From Alectoria sarmentosa (taxonomy: Eukaryota; Ascomycota; Lecanoromycetes; Lecanorales; Parmeliaceae), in contig WOGZ01000024.1 in assembly GCA_009733775.1 (NCBI GenBank), forward strand, positions 124,001 to 188,000: a stretch of 64,000 nt of DNA, given 5' to 3'. Under the pieces are notes generated by a model. That model was not told the DNA's origin. It made no database searches and worked only from the letters and a program-made list of their open reading frames with translations. Shown here piece after piece: positions 11,929 to 23,486 of the stretch. How positions within the stretch are numbered: the first letter of the stretch is position 1; each line of letters starts with the position of its first letter. The position numbers and the translations under genes are program-made.

Positions 11929-13768
11929 AGTGGGCAAGTCACGGCAATACTCGAGATTGTTACCGAGAGGAGATGTCAAACGAGGGGCGATCAAATGAAG
12001 AGGCACAAGAGGGCGCGGTGATTGATGTTTTTGTATATGTGTTTGTTCTTTCGATAGAGAAGAGGCCTTGGCGACCGTGACGGCTGGATATATACTACGC
12101 TGGGTTGCAATGGCCGAAGAGTCCATGTAGCATTGAAGCCCGCAAAGGCGAGGCATTGCCCTAGAAGAGCCGCAGCGCACTGTTTCATGACTGCAGATGT
12201 ACGAAAAAGAAAAAATGGACGATGAGACGTAGGACGCCGAACGTGTCTCAGACTTGTGCGAAAGAGACGGAGGGATTCCAAACCCCACATCTTCTGAACC
12301 AATGGAACGAGTGAGCACCAGATATTCGAGCTGAGAATGGACGCTGTGACCGATGCTACGCTGGATCAGACAGGTCTTGCGTCTGATGGTGGGTTACATG
12401 CACACTTTCCGTCCCAGCCCACATGCACTTTGCCGCTCGTCCGCAGATCCTAGCGACGGGGCTGTGTTCCACCCGAGACAGCAAAAAGCAAAATGTGACA
12501 GCGCTGCATGAGTGCGGCTATGCGCAGATATTTTCATGTTGGATCAACGCGCGCTCGGACTGAAGTACCAACACTATCAAAGGGCGTAGCCTTGCGATAC
12601 AATACTGGCAGAGGGACCATGTCGAGATGGGTACGCTGGACTCCATCTTCGCCGCCGGACCCACGAGTCATTAGCTTTATTGTATGTTGTACGTAGGTCT
12701 ACTAGAACAGCTTGCGCGGTCTTGATTCATTGCATGGTAAGGCTAGATATATATACCCAGCAGGTATAAGGTAAGTAGGTACTCGGTAAGCTGGGGCTAT
12801 TCGGAAGAGTTGATGCGGGAGTGCGCGTATTTAGCGTCTCTTGGCGTACTTAAAATCTTAATAGAATGCTTACTTAAGTAGCATTCAGGTGGATAATATT
12901 TTAATATTGATTTGGATAAGACGTCACTGAACCGAGTATGAAAAATAAGGTAGATGTCGATATCTTGATCTACATACATCATCAAGGGTGAGGATGAAAA
13001 GGTCCAAGTTTAACATAATGATCCTCGGAGCAATCAAGTCATCTCCGTAGTTTTATACTGACTCATCTAATGCAATTTCCCTCCTAAAGCAATTTTCTTC
13101 CTCCTACCCCTCAGTAATCCCATCGGCCAGTTTTACATCCTCTAACAGCAACCCATCTCCATCTCCATCTCCATCTCCAAAAACCAAAAACCCCATCCAT
13201 AGAAAAGCCAACTTTGTCCATGGAATCTTTCATATATACCATCAACAGAATTATGCCATTAGATAAGCGATACTTTGCTCAGAGACGTCGATGGTCGGTT
13301 GGGGGGGGGGGGGTTTATAAGTAGGATGTTGGGCAAGGGGAGAGGGGGATCGGAGAGGGAATGATGGCTAAGCGTCTGATTTTCCTTTGTCTAGGAATAC
13401 CTACTTAATGCAAAGTCGCATGGAAGCCTGGCCTGCCTGTCCTTCTAAATTCGACTTTCTTCGGCATGGTAAGACATTTCGACTCATGCCGAGTAGAAAA
13501 ATCAGAGAAGACGCTTAGAAAATGCGCTGAAGATATCATTCTCATTCAATTTGAGCACAGGGTTCAGAGCTTCAAAACCCTACCTGATTGCTTTTCGTAA
13601 GCGCTTCTGTTCGTTTTAGACTCGCCCCTAATTCTCTTTCCTTTCCCCCTTCGTCCCTTTTACTTTGACGCCGCCTTTTTCTCTCATGCTGAGCCTGAAT
13701 TTAATCCCCCTCCCATTCCCTAACTCTTTGGATCCCCCATCTCTTCATTCATTGGGCTCGCTACGATC
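11929..13768. other. Intergenic region with short repeats
   Basis: Promoter side of the GPI-protein gene and 3' flank of the membrane-protein gene. It contains an (ATCTCC)n hexamer run at about 13155-13180 and an uninterrupted run of about 14 G residues near 13302-13315. Frames here are short and not supported by domains or splice structure. Confidence 0.5.
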
Positions 13769-15588
13769 TTATTCCCGCTTGACAACTTCGTACCGCTTGG
13801 ACAGCCGATGCTCGAAACCCTTCGGAACGCCACCTACAGACACGGCATCTAAGTCAGTCTTTACCATAAGCAACATCATGCTCATTCGCGCCAGGGAAAT
13901 CAAGATGCAAGAAAAGGACGCGTCTCAAACATACGCATCTGGTCCAATAGATAATCACACAGCGTAGGCGCCCACACAAGAATCGCGACAATTTGTCCGA
14001 AGCCCCACGAAGGATCGTAGACTTTATACGCCCTGAACAAATTCAGGTCCCAGCCGAAGATTGAAAAGCAGTAAATGTACAGCCAGAAGAAGACGAAATG
14101 AAAGGCCACCGTGCCAAAGTTCAGGATCGTTCTGGCGTGGGGAAAGAGGGGCTCGGAAGTTGCGATGCCCAGCTTCGTCAATATACGGCGATTGATCTTT
14201 CGCTGGGTTGGGTCATCGGATCGGCAAAAGTGATCCACGACGACAATGGCTAGAGTGATGAGACAGAGAACGAGAATGTCGTTTGCGCCGTCTCCACTGC
14301 TGCTCGAATCGAATCCGAAGTTGTTGCCGTCTTTGTGCGGATTGTAGCACCAAGGGGCCAGATTCTGCGATGCGCAAGAGGAGGGTCCGCCCGAGGATGT
14401 AGCGACCGCGATTTTGTCAAAGTCATCTTGTGTTGGCAGGAAGGCAGAATCTTTTAGTGTCAGCGTCGTGGTGGCTACCGCCATGGTTACTATTGATAGA
14501 CTAAGGAGATACCATGATAATTGCTTGATCATGTGAAGGTTAAGGAGGGTGAATGTGATGGGAAGGTAGCCTCCGATTGCGATCACTTTGATGAAGATGT
14601 AGGTGTTGTAGAGCTGCTGTAGGCTCTCAGGAGCTAGGCCGCCGCTCTGTTCGATGACGAGTCCAGCAATATTCGTTGCAATCATAAAGAAGCATTGTGC
14701 TTTTTGGAAATCGACCAGTGCCGCTGTGAGAGCCTCGGGGTACTTCCTGTCGCTTTGAGTGGATGGCACCTGATAATGTTGCTTCTCCTTGCTGGATCCA
14801 CGCTGTGGCGATACAATGCCGAGACAGTAGACAAGACCGGTGCGAAATGCTCTGATGATTGACGGCCATGGAATGGTAAGAACAAACGCGAGCAGGGCTA
14901 GCCCCATCTGCATAACGTAGGAAATGAAGACCTAGTGACGTGGTCAGCAAAAGTCAAGGAGAGTGCCGAGCTTTGAACATACCCCAATGCCCCCCACATC
15001 AGCATTGACATGAGCTGGAATTGGGCCACAGAGATTGAAGTAAGTATTGGCAAAGAGGGTTCCAGTAAGGCTGTCCGGACTTGGTTTGGTACTTGAATCA
15101 TCGGTGGGATTTAAAGCGCCGGCACAATCCGGATTGTCATTGCAGGAGTCAAGAAAACAGAGTTGGATGGAGTTAGATATGCGGGAAGGCAGAGATGAGC
15201 CATAAATGCTCGGCTCAATGTTGAACTCTTCTGCCAGCCGACGAGCATCGGCGGATAGGCTGTTGTTGGCTAAGTGGACAGATATGATTGGGAACAAGGC
15301 GCAATTATGGAGAGTTTCCAAATTGCTAAACATCTGTGTGTTGTTCAGACAGGCGGCTGTACAGTTCGATGTCCCATCACTTTGGACGCAAGCATCTGGA
15401 AATAGGGTGATGGCTCCATTAGGGCCGTCATAATAGTTATTGAGGGCATCTTGAAGGCCGAAAGTCTTTGTGTGCTTTTCCAAAGTCGTGAAGTTATTCG
15501 AAGGGATGATGGCTATGTTCAAAGGTGGAGCAGGCTTGAGCGCGAAACACGACAGCTGGAATGGCAACAATATCCATACAGCCCGCAT
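13769..15588 (-). CDS. Polytopic membrane protein with secretory leader and Cys-rich lumenal domain (555 aa)
   Basis: Three exons: 15588-14983, 14931-13935 and 13833-13769, closing at 1668 bases. The last exon is small and is reached through a GTATGT...CTGTAG intron; it gives a basic C-terminus (about 20 residues). Residues 1-20 are a signal peptide. The next 190 or so residues are extracellular or lumenal, with about ten cysteines and several N-glycosylation sequons. After the first intron come several hydrophobic helices (about residues 203-225, 285-345, 415-435 and 470-535) separated by hydrophilic loops, so six or seven membrane segments are likely. I do not recognise a named family; similar signal-plus-heptahelical proteins are common orphans in Pezizomycotina. 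The first in-frame ATG is at 15588; a TTG two codons upstream is not a plausible start. Confidence 0.78.
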
Positions 15589-15594
15589 GTTCAA

Positions 15595-17873
15595 GATTTT
15601 TATAGGTCCTGGAGCTCAAATCGGTTCTAGATGTAACGCAGAGAGCGAGGAAATATGGACGGTACAGATCGCGAGCAGTAGTACGTTACCAGCGCCGACG
15701 AAGAGCTGTCAGGAATATATATATTCATCTCGATCGGCAGTTGTCTAATAGACATCCTGCATACTCTGACCGAGGCAGTGATTTTCTATTGTTGGATTTA
15801 TTGCCGTAGCGGCGCCGTCGAGATGCGTGAGGCTGAAGGAATTTGAAACAGCTCAGCTCCAATCACAGCCGCGCTCCCGTCGGCAGAAATTGCTGCCTCT
15901 TTGGTAAGAAAACAAGCCATGCATAGACTCTATCAGAGAGCAGTAAATGGTTGGATAGGAACAGATAAATGATGGCTGGGTAAGGTTGAAGGAATAATAC
16001 CCTGGGAGTATTACACTTAGGGACCCTGGCAGAAACGAGAGGGGAAAGCACGGCGAACGAATAAAAAAGCCTGCAGTCCTCGGCAATCTTTCTCCATCAA
16101 CCCCGGAACCACGCCATGTCTGTGGGACACTTTGCAATCCGCGCTTGGATTGTTCCATGCTAGAGTAAGTTTGTTCTAGTAATAACAGGTAGAAAAGAAG
16201 GTACAATCAGAATTGGAGTCCTGGACGCCAAGACTCCTGCGCCAAGACCCCGCCTGAAATGCTACCTGGGCAATGCGCTTATGTAAGTAGCTCACCCCTC
16301 GGCCGCTAACCTAATAGGGTAGTTTTTCAATTCGGTGTTTGTTCAAGGTGAAGTTCAGTCCATGCGCTCCTAGGATACTTTATGATTTGTAAGGCCTTAA
16401 TTAGATAGGGCTGTGACTAGCGCTGTGTGTGCAGGGCTTTTGATGCCGACCTCTCTGTATATCTGCTTCAAGATTGCGCTTGACCTGAGCGCATTTTGGA
16501 GGCCCAATGCCCCTCCTGTCAGGCCCGATAGGAGTTCCTACTGTTGAACTTAAGTGGTCCCAGGAAGTACCTAGGTAGCTTTCTACTGTATTGCTGTCCA
16601 GGCCTGGACTGAACAGGACCATTGAAAAATTCTGAGTAAGCAGGCCGGTCGCACAATAATGATTGGCCAGATAGCGTTTTACAGCCAGACTCTTCAAGAT
16701 AGGCGATTACTAAGATTTTCGCATAATCGTAATGCTCCGTCTTCCGTTCAACGAACAATCAAGCCATTCAGCTTCGATGAGACACTTTGAACCCAGACTC
16801 TGTTGGGGGGGCCGGTATCATACATACGGTAGTAATCTACCGGGTTGGTTGGCAGAGAGCTTCGGGGCACTGCACGGGCGCAAGATCCCTAGCTAGCTTG
16901 ACCATGATTGCTCGATCGACGACGACAAACTGCAGACGCCAGCTACCAAGAGCAAGCGAAAGAATCCTGACAGGTGATGTACCTTGAATACATAAATGTT
17001 TGTGGGATGACGAGGCTAGTTTTTTTTTTCTGATTTGCAGTAGAATGTCACTCTGACTAAGTACAGTGCCGTTCTGAATACATGCACCAGCTTGACAGCG
17101 GTGGCGTTCCACTCCCGTTTTAATTGATCACCATCCTTATGCTTCAACGACTGGATGGATGGTATATCCAGACCCCTGCCTCCCTCGTTCACGACGTTAA
17201 TATCCCAGCTCTCGAATATCAAACGAAAAACCATAAAAGTCAAAGCGCTGGTTGGATAAACACTTCAAAACCCAACAACCAAAACCCAGGTTTTGCAATG
17301 GAGTTGAAATGGAAGGTGTTGATAGAAAAGCCGTGTGCGGTCATTGCAATATGAGCTTGCTCAATCTGTGTTGACCTCTTCCAACAAATCAACGCCCTAT
17401 ATCAACCTTACAAAGCCATGTTCGCGTTTTCTTGCAAGGCTAAAGCCACCAAATTTCCCCGTGCGATGCACTCGGAGGACCGCTGGAGGGTTGCCGTTTC
17501 GGGAGCGGCGAATAATCCCACTGCTAGGCGGTGGTTCCTCTCGAGCGTTTAACGTAGCTAGGTCAGATGTGTAGAATTTGGATGCAGGGAAAAGTGCAAA
17601 TGGCTTCCCTGACGATCTAGTAGATGACTTAACTGCATGAGTAGCCGACATGTTCGATCTCGTTGATGAATATGAACATTTGAAAGTTGATCCTAGAGTG
17701 ACTGGACTACCGGATGAGAGACTTGCGACTTGCGACTTGCGACTAGCGACTAGACTGTGAACCTTGAAGGAAAGATTGTATAAAGTATTATGGGACGTTG
17801 ACGCACTGTTTGACAAGTCAACCTCCTTCTCTCCCATGCTACCGCGCCTGAGACCACCAATTTGAATACTCAT
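15595..17873. other. Intergenic region, no gene supported
   Basis: About 2.3 kb between two minus-strand membrane-protein genes. It contains a short motif (16218-16247) repeated near 19759-19788 and a (GACTTGC)n-type heptamer array at about 17722-17755. Several frames of 60-160 codons occur on both strands, but none has a recognisable domain or joins convincingly to another exon. Confidence 0.5.
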
Positions 17874-19423
17874 CTAGAACGATGCATCGAGCCAGGTCTC
17901 GCCATGAGACGCATTCCGGACGGGAAAGCCAAAACCCCCGCTCTCCACATCGAGATTGGAACTGGTCGGTTCAGGGCACAACTGGTGCATAGCCTTTGGT
18001 TTTGAAATCGTTGCGTTGTACTCTTCCAGCTCCGTGTAATCGCTTTTAACATGTACCTTTTGAATACGGGAATTATTTAGAGTATCCGGTATGCTGGCCA
18101 TCTGGCGCAGCGTAGCTGAAGATGTTGTAGGAGACGTCAAAGAGGGTCTCGCTTTTCTCTCCGTACTCGCAGAACCCGTAGATGGCGAAGACTTGGATTT
18201 GATCGAGAATACTCGGTACACTTTGGGGCCAGCGTGTCGAAAAAATCTCGGCAGGACTGGGAGGCAGCTGACAATGATTCCCGTTGCGATCTCGGCCGAA
18301 GTCCAGAACCCCATTACGATGATGTTGTAGCTGATATCCGGCTCTTTCACAACTTTCCACGTGTAGTATGTCCGTAAGATGGACGTCACACAAGCACTGT
18401 GCGTATTTATATGTCAGTACTTTTGTCTGTGACCGCACGAGAGAGATTGATTTATCAGAAAAAAAGGGGCGTAGAAGCTTCAGAGTAAGGGTAACGCAAA
18501 GGAAATTGGATTGAGCGGCTCACAAAGAACCCATGGCAAAGATCCCCATTGTGATCAATTTCTTCTTGAGCGGCATTTGGAGTCTCCATAGACAAGGCAT
18601 CGGGAGCATCAGAACAGTGACGTCGGAGACAGCATTGAAAGTGCCACTAGCCATATCCCAAGCGTCGGAGCTAAAGCAATGGCCTTCAGGTAACCACGGC
18701 TGCCAAATCTTCCTTCGGGGATTACACAGGCCAATGAAAAATACAACATTCAGTAGATAGAATAGAAAATTGCTCCAGATGACGGCATGGGTCGTAAGGA
18801 ACATAGCAATGTTGCCTTTTCGAGTAGGGACAAAGATCCGCAGGTACTGGAGGAGGATTGAGAGCTTGACAAAGAAAACGGTGACACTGTAGACAATAGA
18901 AAAAACATTGACATCCTGGACTTGTAGTCAGCTTTCCGTGCTTGGGGTTTTCAAAATAGATCCGAACATAAAGTAGTTCTAAAAACGTTTTCAATCGCAG
19001 GTCCCACATGTGGACTCCAGCTCCATTTTTGACGGTCATTCTTGCCGGAACAACTTCTCCTATTTGAAGAAGCTGAAAAAATCAGGGCTTGTGATAACGT
19101 AATACTTTGGTGTAAGCCTACCCATCCTAGAATGATCGCATCTGAAAGTCGTCAGCCCAATGTTACTTGGGACAAAACAAGATCCCAAAAAGCTTACAAT
19201 CTTCGTAGTCCCAAGATCGAATAAGGAAGAGCTTGGTATAGGTTCGCATCAATACAGCCAAGCTTGCAAACACCAGACACAACGCCAAAGTCAAGATGGA
19301 TAGGCCGTTTAGATTTGCAGGATCATCAAAATTGGGCCTAACCCCGGGAGGTGGCGGTGCGGCTGGTCCATTCAGACGCGCTTCAAGTTGCTGAGACGAC
19401 AGTTGAGCTACCGGTATTGACAT
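17874..19423 (-). CDS. Rhodopsin-domain (Pth11-like) seven-helix membrane protein (421 aa)
   Basis: Five exons: 19423-19198, 19141-19122, 19072-18968, 18915-18524 and 18396-17874, totalling 1266 bases with no internal stop. The product matches the fungal rhodopsin/integral membrane family (Fung_rhodopsin): a short Pro-rich N-terminus, then a first helix (ILTLALCLVFASLAVLMRTY). The ...DYEDYAIILGW loop, the conserved FFVKLSILLQYLRIF helix, a CNP/W..C extracellular loop and the SDVTVLMLPMPCLWRLQMPL segment follow. The last helices end at about residue 300 and are followed by a 120-residue cytoplasmic tail rich in Ser/Thr. Members are candidate GPCR-like receptors, some required for host sensing (Pth11), but ligands are mostly unknown. 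The third intron uses a weak donor (GTTCGG). The 20-bp second exon is easily missed by automatic annotation. Confidence 0.88.
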
Positions 19424-21022
19424 TGTGTTCTGTGGGAAAGATTAGAAAAGAATAGAACCCTCCCCTGCGTTCCGAGGAGTAGGGGCCTCGACACTCTGTG
19501 GGCAAGAGCACAACGACGAGGAGACCGTCAGGCAGAGATATTGTCTGCCAATATAAGCTGTGGGGCACAAACAAGGCCGCACACCGACTTTTCGCTAGGG
19601 AAAACCATTTTTAGATCCCTTTAATTGGAGGAGCCAGTAAGAAGAGACTGTCCTTCCAGCCCGCATACGGCGAAGTAAGGCTGTTATCATTCCTGTGGAA
19701 AGTCATGCTAATAGAATACTGTACGGAGTATAGGCCAGTATGGAGGGGGGGCCCAAAAGTCCTAAACATCAAGACTCCTGCGCCAAGATTTCGGAGAACG
19801 CCCCGCCTCAAAGGTTGACTGAACAAAGCACATAGAGGTGCATTGGGATTACACCTAGCCCAAGCCCAATTCGAGGCCCAGTATCTCGGATCTCGCCCCG
19901 AGGATGGCGGGAAGGCCTGAACTCATGCACCACTTTCGATCCTAAATGGGTTTGAATGTATGCGGTTAGCGTTTGGGTGGTGGGGGGAGGGGAGATTTTG
20001 TGCGGGAGCGACATAACAAGGACGAAGCCTTCAGCCTCGTTGAGGCAGATCGCGAGTCTCCCCCAAGAATCGTGGTCCACGCAATAAGAGTCGTGTTCTA
20101 CCCGCAGCGAAGATCGGGCGGCAGCCGGCAACATGCTCGATCAATTGGTAAGAGGCGACAAGATCTGCACCTGGCGTGTCATGGTCGGTTTTTGTCAGAG
20201 AGATGACTGCATGGTGGCTTATGCGGGTATCATGCACAGTGATGGAGCAGTGTAGACAGCAATAAATATGCTGTTTAATTCGTCAAACACCAGACTCAAT
20301 ATCTTGAATTCGTCGAGGTCTCAGCTGACAAGTCTTTGTCGTCATCCTGATGGTGCTGTTGCACCATGCATCTGCAAACCACAGCACCGGCGCCGGGTTC
20401 TAGGGGCCGATTTCCGGGAGGTCATGCAAGCAATAGAGCGTGTGGCAATGCTTGAAAAGCCAAGCGTACACATTGACTTTAGTCCTAAACTCTATTCACA
20501 CCTTTCTGCGAGAATCCTTCGCCATGAATCGAATGGCTGTCGTTGAAGGGAAAACTCTCATATAAGAATACGGCGATCAAACAGAAACGGCGGTTCGGTT
20601 GCTAGCATTCAAATACCACTGTTTGTGTTCGACGTGTGGTTTGATGGGTAGTGGCTGAGTACACAAACCTGACGACCCATGTTCCATGTCTTCGATGCAA
20701 TCTGACGAGCTCACCATTTTACGTATCTTAGTCTCGAGGCCAGCAATAAGCGCGTTCAGAAAAATGAGGCTCTAGAAAATTGGATAATGCATGAAGAACA
20801 CGCATGTCTGGCTTCTAGGCGACTGGCTAGGATCATCCATGCATCTGAAGTGTGTCAGCTGGCCGTCAGTCTTCTCATGTAAATCACTAGTGTAAGCGCC
20901 GGCCTACGCGATTGGGCGGGTGACACGCCAGCACTTTCGTATGAACTCAGGCAGGTTCAAGCTGCAAAAGCCTGACTTCACAGCCATATTGAGGTGGACC
21001 AGGAGCTGTCACAGCTCGTAAC
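19424..21022. other. Intergenic region, no gene supported
   Basis: Promoter side of the rhodopsin-domain gene. The second copy of the short motif shared with 16218-16247 lies at 19759-19788. Other frames are short and lack domains or introns that would link them. Confidence 0.5.
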
Positions 21023-22135
21023 TCAGCCATCAAGTACCTTCCACTCAATAGCCACCATGTAGAGTTCACGTCCCACCAGCACTTCCCATGTGGGGTCTCT
21101 TATGCCCACTATGCAGCCCACTTCGACCCTTGTCTCACCCCTCCCCTTTCCCACAAGCGCCCATCTCTTTGCCTTTTCCGTTTCCTGTACAAGCATCATA
21201 CCCTCATTCGGATTACCTACCCGGCAACCACCAATTCTGAAACTCATGTCCCAAAACTCTTCTTCCCCTCTTCTTGCGTGAGCTCGATTGTGCGCTTGCT
21301 GTGAGGTCTCAACGATCCAATCTCGGACACTGGATGCAAGTCCACCAGGGACATATTTCTGACCTGGACGATGAGGAGAAAAGAAGGCTGGGTTTACGGG
21401 GGTAGGAGACGGAGAGCGTGGAGGAAGAATCAGGGGAGGTCTCGAGGGTATTGATGGGGTCTCAGTAGGCCTAGGCGTGGGAAGGACAAAGCGTGGCCGT
21501 ACATATGGATTGAAGGCATTGTAAAGAATTGCCTCATGATCATCCTCTTCTATTGCAGGATATGGAGGCGTTGTTGGAGACGGTGATGGAGAAGGTGAGT
21601 CGGAGGAGAGTATAACAACTGCTTCTGGAGGATTTGGACGGCGGCGCTTTGACGTTGGTTGTGCAGGCAAAGCATATACAGATCCGTCTTTCTCCAGCCC
21701 CTCAGCCTCCTCTTCATCGTCAGAGCCCGTCTCCTCAATATCCTCCCAATTCTTGTTTCGTATCGCGCCAGCCAAGTGAGGCCGTCTGGGTAGGGGTGAT
21801 GCGTGCTGCGTTGCTGCCGTTGCATTCTCAATCGCCGACTTCTGGGTAGAGCTGAAGTTGAATCTTGGCGCAGGGGTGAATTGCTGAGAGGGAAACGGTT
21901 GAGCATTTCCTTGCTGGAAGCGAAGGGATGAAGATGGTTTGGATGTGGGATTGGCAGGTTTCGACGTAATGAAGCGGTGGGGTGAGGGTGTCTGAGTTGT
22001 CAGCCGGAGCGGGCTATATGGCGGCGTGGCAGCAATCTCACAATTGGAGGTGGCGCCATGGCCGGCTAGAGTGTATTTCTCACATGTTCGCTGTGGTTTA
22101 GAACATGAAGTACAACTAGCGAGAAGAGAATCCAC
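21023..22135 (-). CDS. Proline/serine-rich orphan protein, 5' end unresolved
   Basis: A 371-codon open frame on the minus strand ends in a TAA/TGA-type stop at 21023. It has no ATG near its N-terminus: the frame opens with GTG and the first methionine is far downstream. A first exon upstream, joined at an acceptor such as CGCTAG near 22116, is therefore likely but was not found. The N-terminus carries CxxC and CxxxxxxC cysteines. Residues 40-270 are Pro/Ser-rich with an acidic EE/DD block at about 137-146 and a KRRR basic patch near 165. The last 110 residues are a folded domain with alternating hydrophobic residues and a conserved-looking GGLASSVRDWI start. The pattern could fit an OB-like beta barrel, but I cannot confirm this and assign no function. 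It may be nuclear, given the basic patch. Confidence 0.55.
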   Translation of the reverse strand: MDSLLASCTSCSKPQRTCEKYTLAGHGATSNCEIAATPPYSPLRLTTQTPSPHRFITSKPANPTSKPSSSLRFQQGNAQPFPSQQFTPAPRFNFSSTQKSAIENATAATQHASPLPRRPHLAGAIRNKNWEDIEETGSDDEEEAEGLEKDGSVYALPAQPTSKRRRPNPPEAVVILSSDSPSPSPSPTTPPYPAIEEDDHEAILYNAFNPYVRPRFVLPTPRPTETPSIPSRPPLILPPRSPSPTPVNPAFFSPHRPGQKYVPGGLASSVRDWIVETSQQAHNRAHARRGEEEFWDMSFRIGGCRVGNPNEGMMLVQETEKAKRWALVGKGRGETRVEVGCIVGIRDPTWEVLVGRELYMVAIEWKVLDG

Positions 22136-22772
22136 CAGGTACTAACTCAGCCTTACGAGATATATATCGGTCGTCTTTTTCAGCCCTATGCCCCTACAAT
22201 TCTGTTGTACTCATAGCGCCAAGCAAAGCGCTCCTTCCATTCATTCACAATTGTTGGAAATTTAATGTCTTAGCACTATGTTGTAGGGTGCAGTAATTTA
22301 CCTACTTCAGGTTGGATATGGATATGCGAAGGTTTGAGTTGCCCGCAAATATGAGAACTTCCCTTGTCGTCACATGAGTTGATTGATATGAAACTCGAGG
22401 AAATTCTCTGCTGCCCGGGCAAGAATATATTGAGCATCCTCCTACATACGTACATTTTTCTTCATACTAAAAAAACCGATCAACCGTACATCACTCAATT
22501 GCACACTCAGTTTGGATACGTACGTGCTCAGTAGCCTTAACCCTACTCAATCAGCTATAATCTATCAGCTACTTGAACCCACTAACCAACATTGATCTTA
22601 AGAAAATTTATATTGAAAGGGCATAGACCAGTCTTAAAAGTACCATTCTCACATATACCACTCAATCTTGAATTTAATCAAGTCTTTCAGCACATACACC
22701 CGGGTGAGTATCTGTCCAAGGCGAGTATGTCATGGAAAACTAAGAGCTGGCAGTTTAAACAGCTGAGAAACC
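22136..22772. other. Divergent intergenic region
   Basis: Lies between the minus-strand orphan and the plus-strand F-box-like gene and should hold both promoters. No repeat or RNA gene recognised. Confidence 0.5.
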
Positions 22773-23486
22773 ATGTCCTCAACCTTCACCACACTTCCCT
22801 TGGAAATCCGCAACCAGATCTACAGCCATGTCTTCGACTTCGATCGTATCCGGCCTGTTGTTGAGGGGGATTTTCGCAAGCGCCTGCTCTTCCATTCACT
22901 GCCTAAGCTCAGGCCCAGTGAAGACGTCTACTTGAAGAATGACGCCCAACATATCCTCGCACTTCTTTTCGTCAATCACCAAATCTCAGACGAAGCAGCG
23001 TCTCACTTTTACGGCAAGACCAAATTCTGCGGCTACTGGCGCGAGGTCGCGGATTTTGTCAAAGGTATCGGTGCTCGCCGCAGAAACTTGGTCAGAAGCG
23101 TGGAAATCTCGCACCCATCTTGGCTAGCATTCGACTTTAAGAATAACGAATCTTTTGAGTTGCTGGGTGGATTGGCAAACCTTCGAACGGTGCGCATTAC
23201 TGCCTCTGTGCTCGATTTTACGCGCCTAAAGAACAAATTCATTCAAGGCCGTATCTTGGAACTTGCTGGGAAAGTTGACATCAGTGTATATAGCTCTTGT
23301 TGTATCAGTAAGCCGAGCGATTCGACACCACCTGTTGGACAATATTACAAAGATAGCTACTTGTGGAGCTGTGCTAAGGACACAACTCAGTGGACAGGCG
23401 GAGAGCGCATTCGAACACTCACTGCGCAATGCTTGGAGTCGCATCGCCCCTGGGATTTGGAATATAGGAGCCGTCCTTCGATATGA
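22773..23486 (+). CDS. F-box-like/2EXR-type fungal protein (237 aa)
   Basis: Intronless, with an ATG start at 22773. Residues 7-17 (LPLEIRNQIYS) match the F-box-like motif that opens a large family of Pezizomycotina proteins. These often continue with a LLFVNHQISDEAASHFYG segment, seen here at about residues 65-83, where family members have their second conserved block. The rest is a predicted leucine-rich/helical region without transmembrane segments. In true F-box proteins the motif binds Skp1 in SCF ubiquitin ligases; for this family the role is unproven. The length is shorter than many relatives and the C-terminus (RSRPSI) ends abruptly, so a short 3' truncation cannot be excluded. Confidence 0.7.
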   Translation: MSSTFTTLPLEIRNQIYSHVFDFDRIRPVVEGDFRKRLLFHSLPKLRPSEDVYLKNDAQHILALLFVNHQISDEAASHFYGKTKFCGYWREVADFVKGIGARRRNLVRSVEISHPSWLAFDFKNNESFELLGGLANLRTVRITASVLDFTRLKNKFIQGRILELAGKVDISVYSSCCISKPSDSTPPVGQYYKDSYLWSCAKDTTQWTGGERIRTLTAQCLESHRPWDLEYRSRPSI

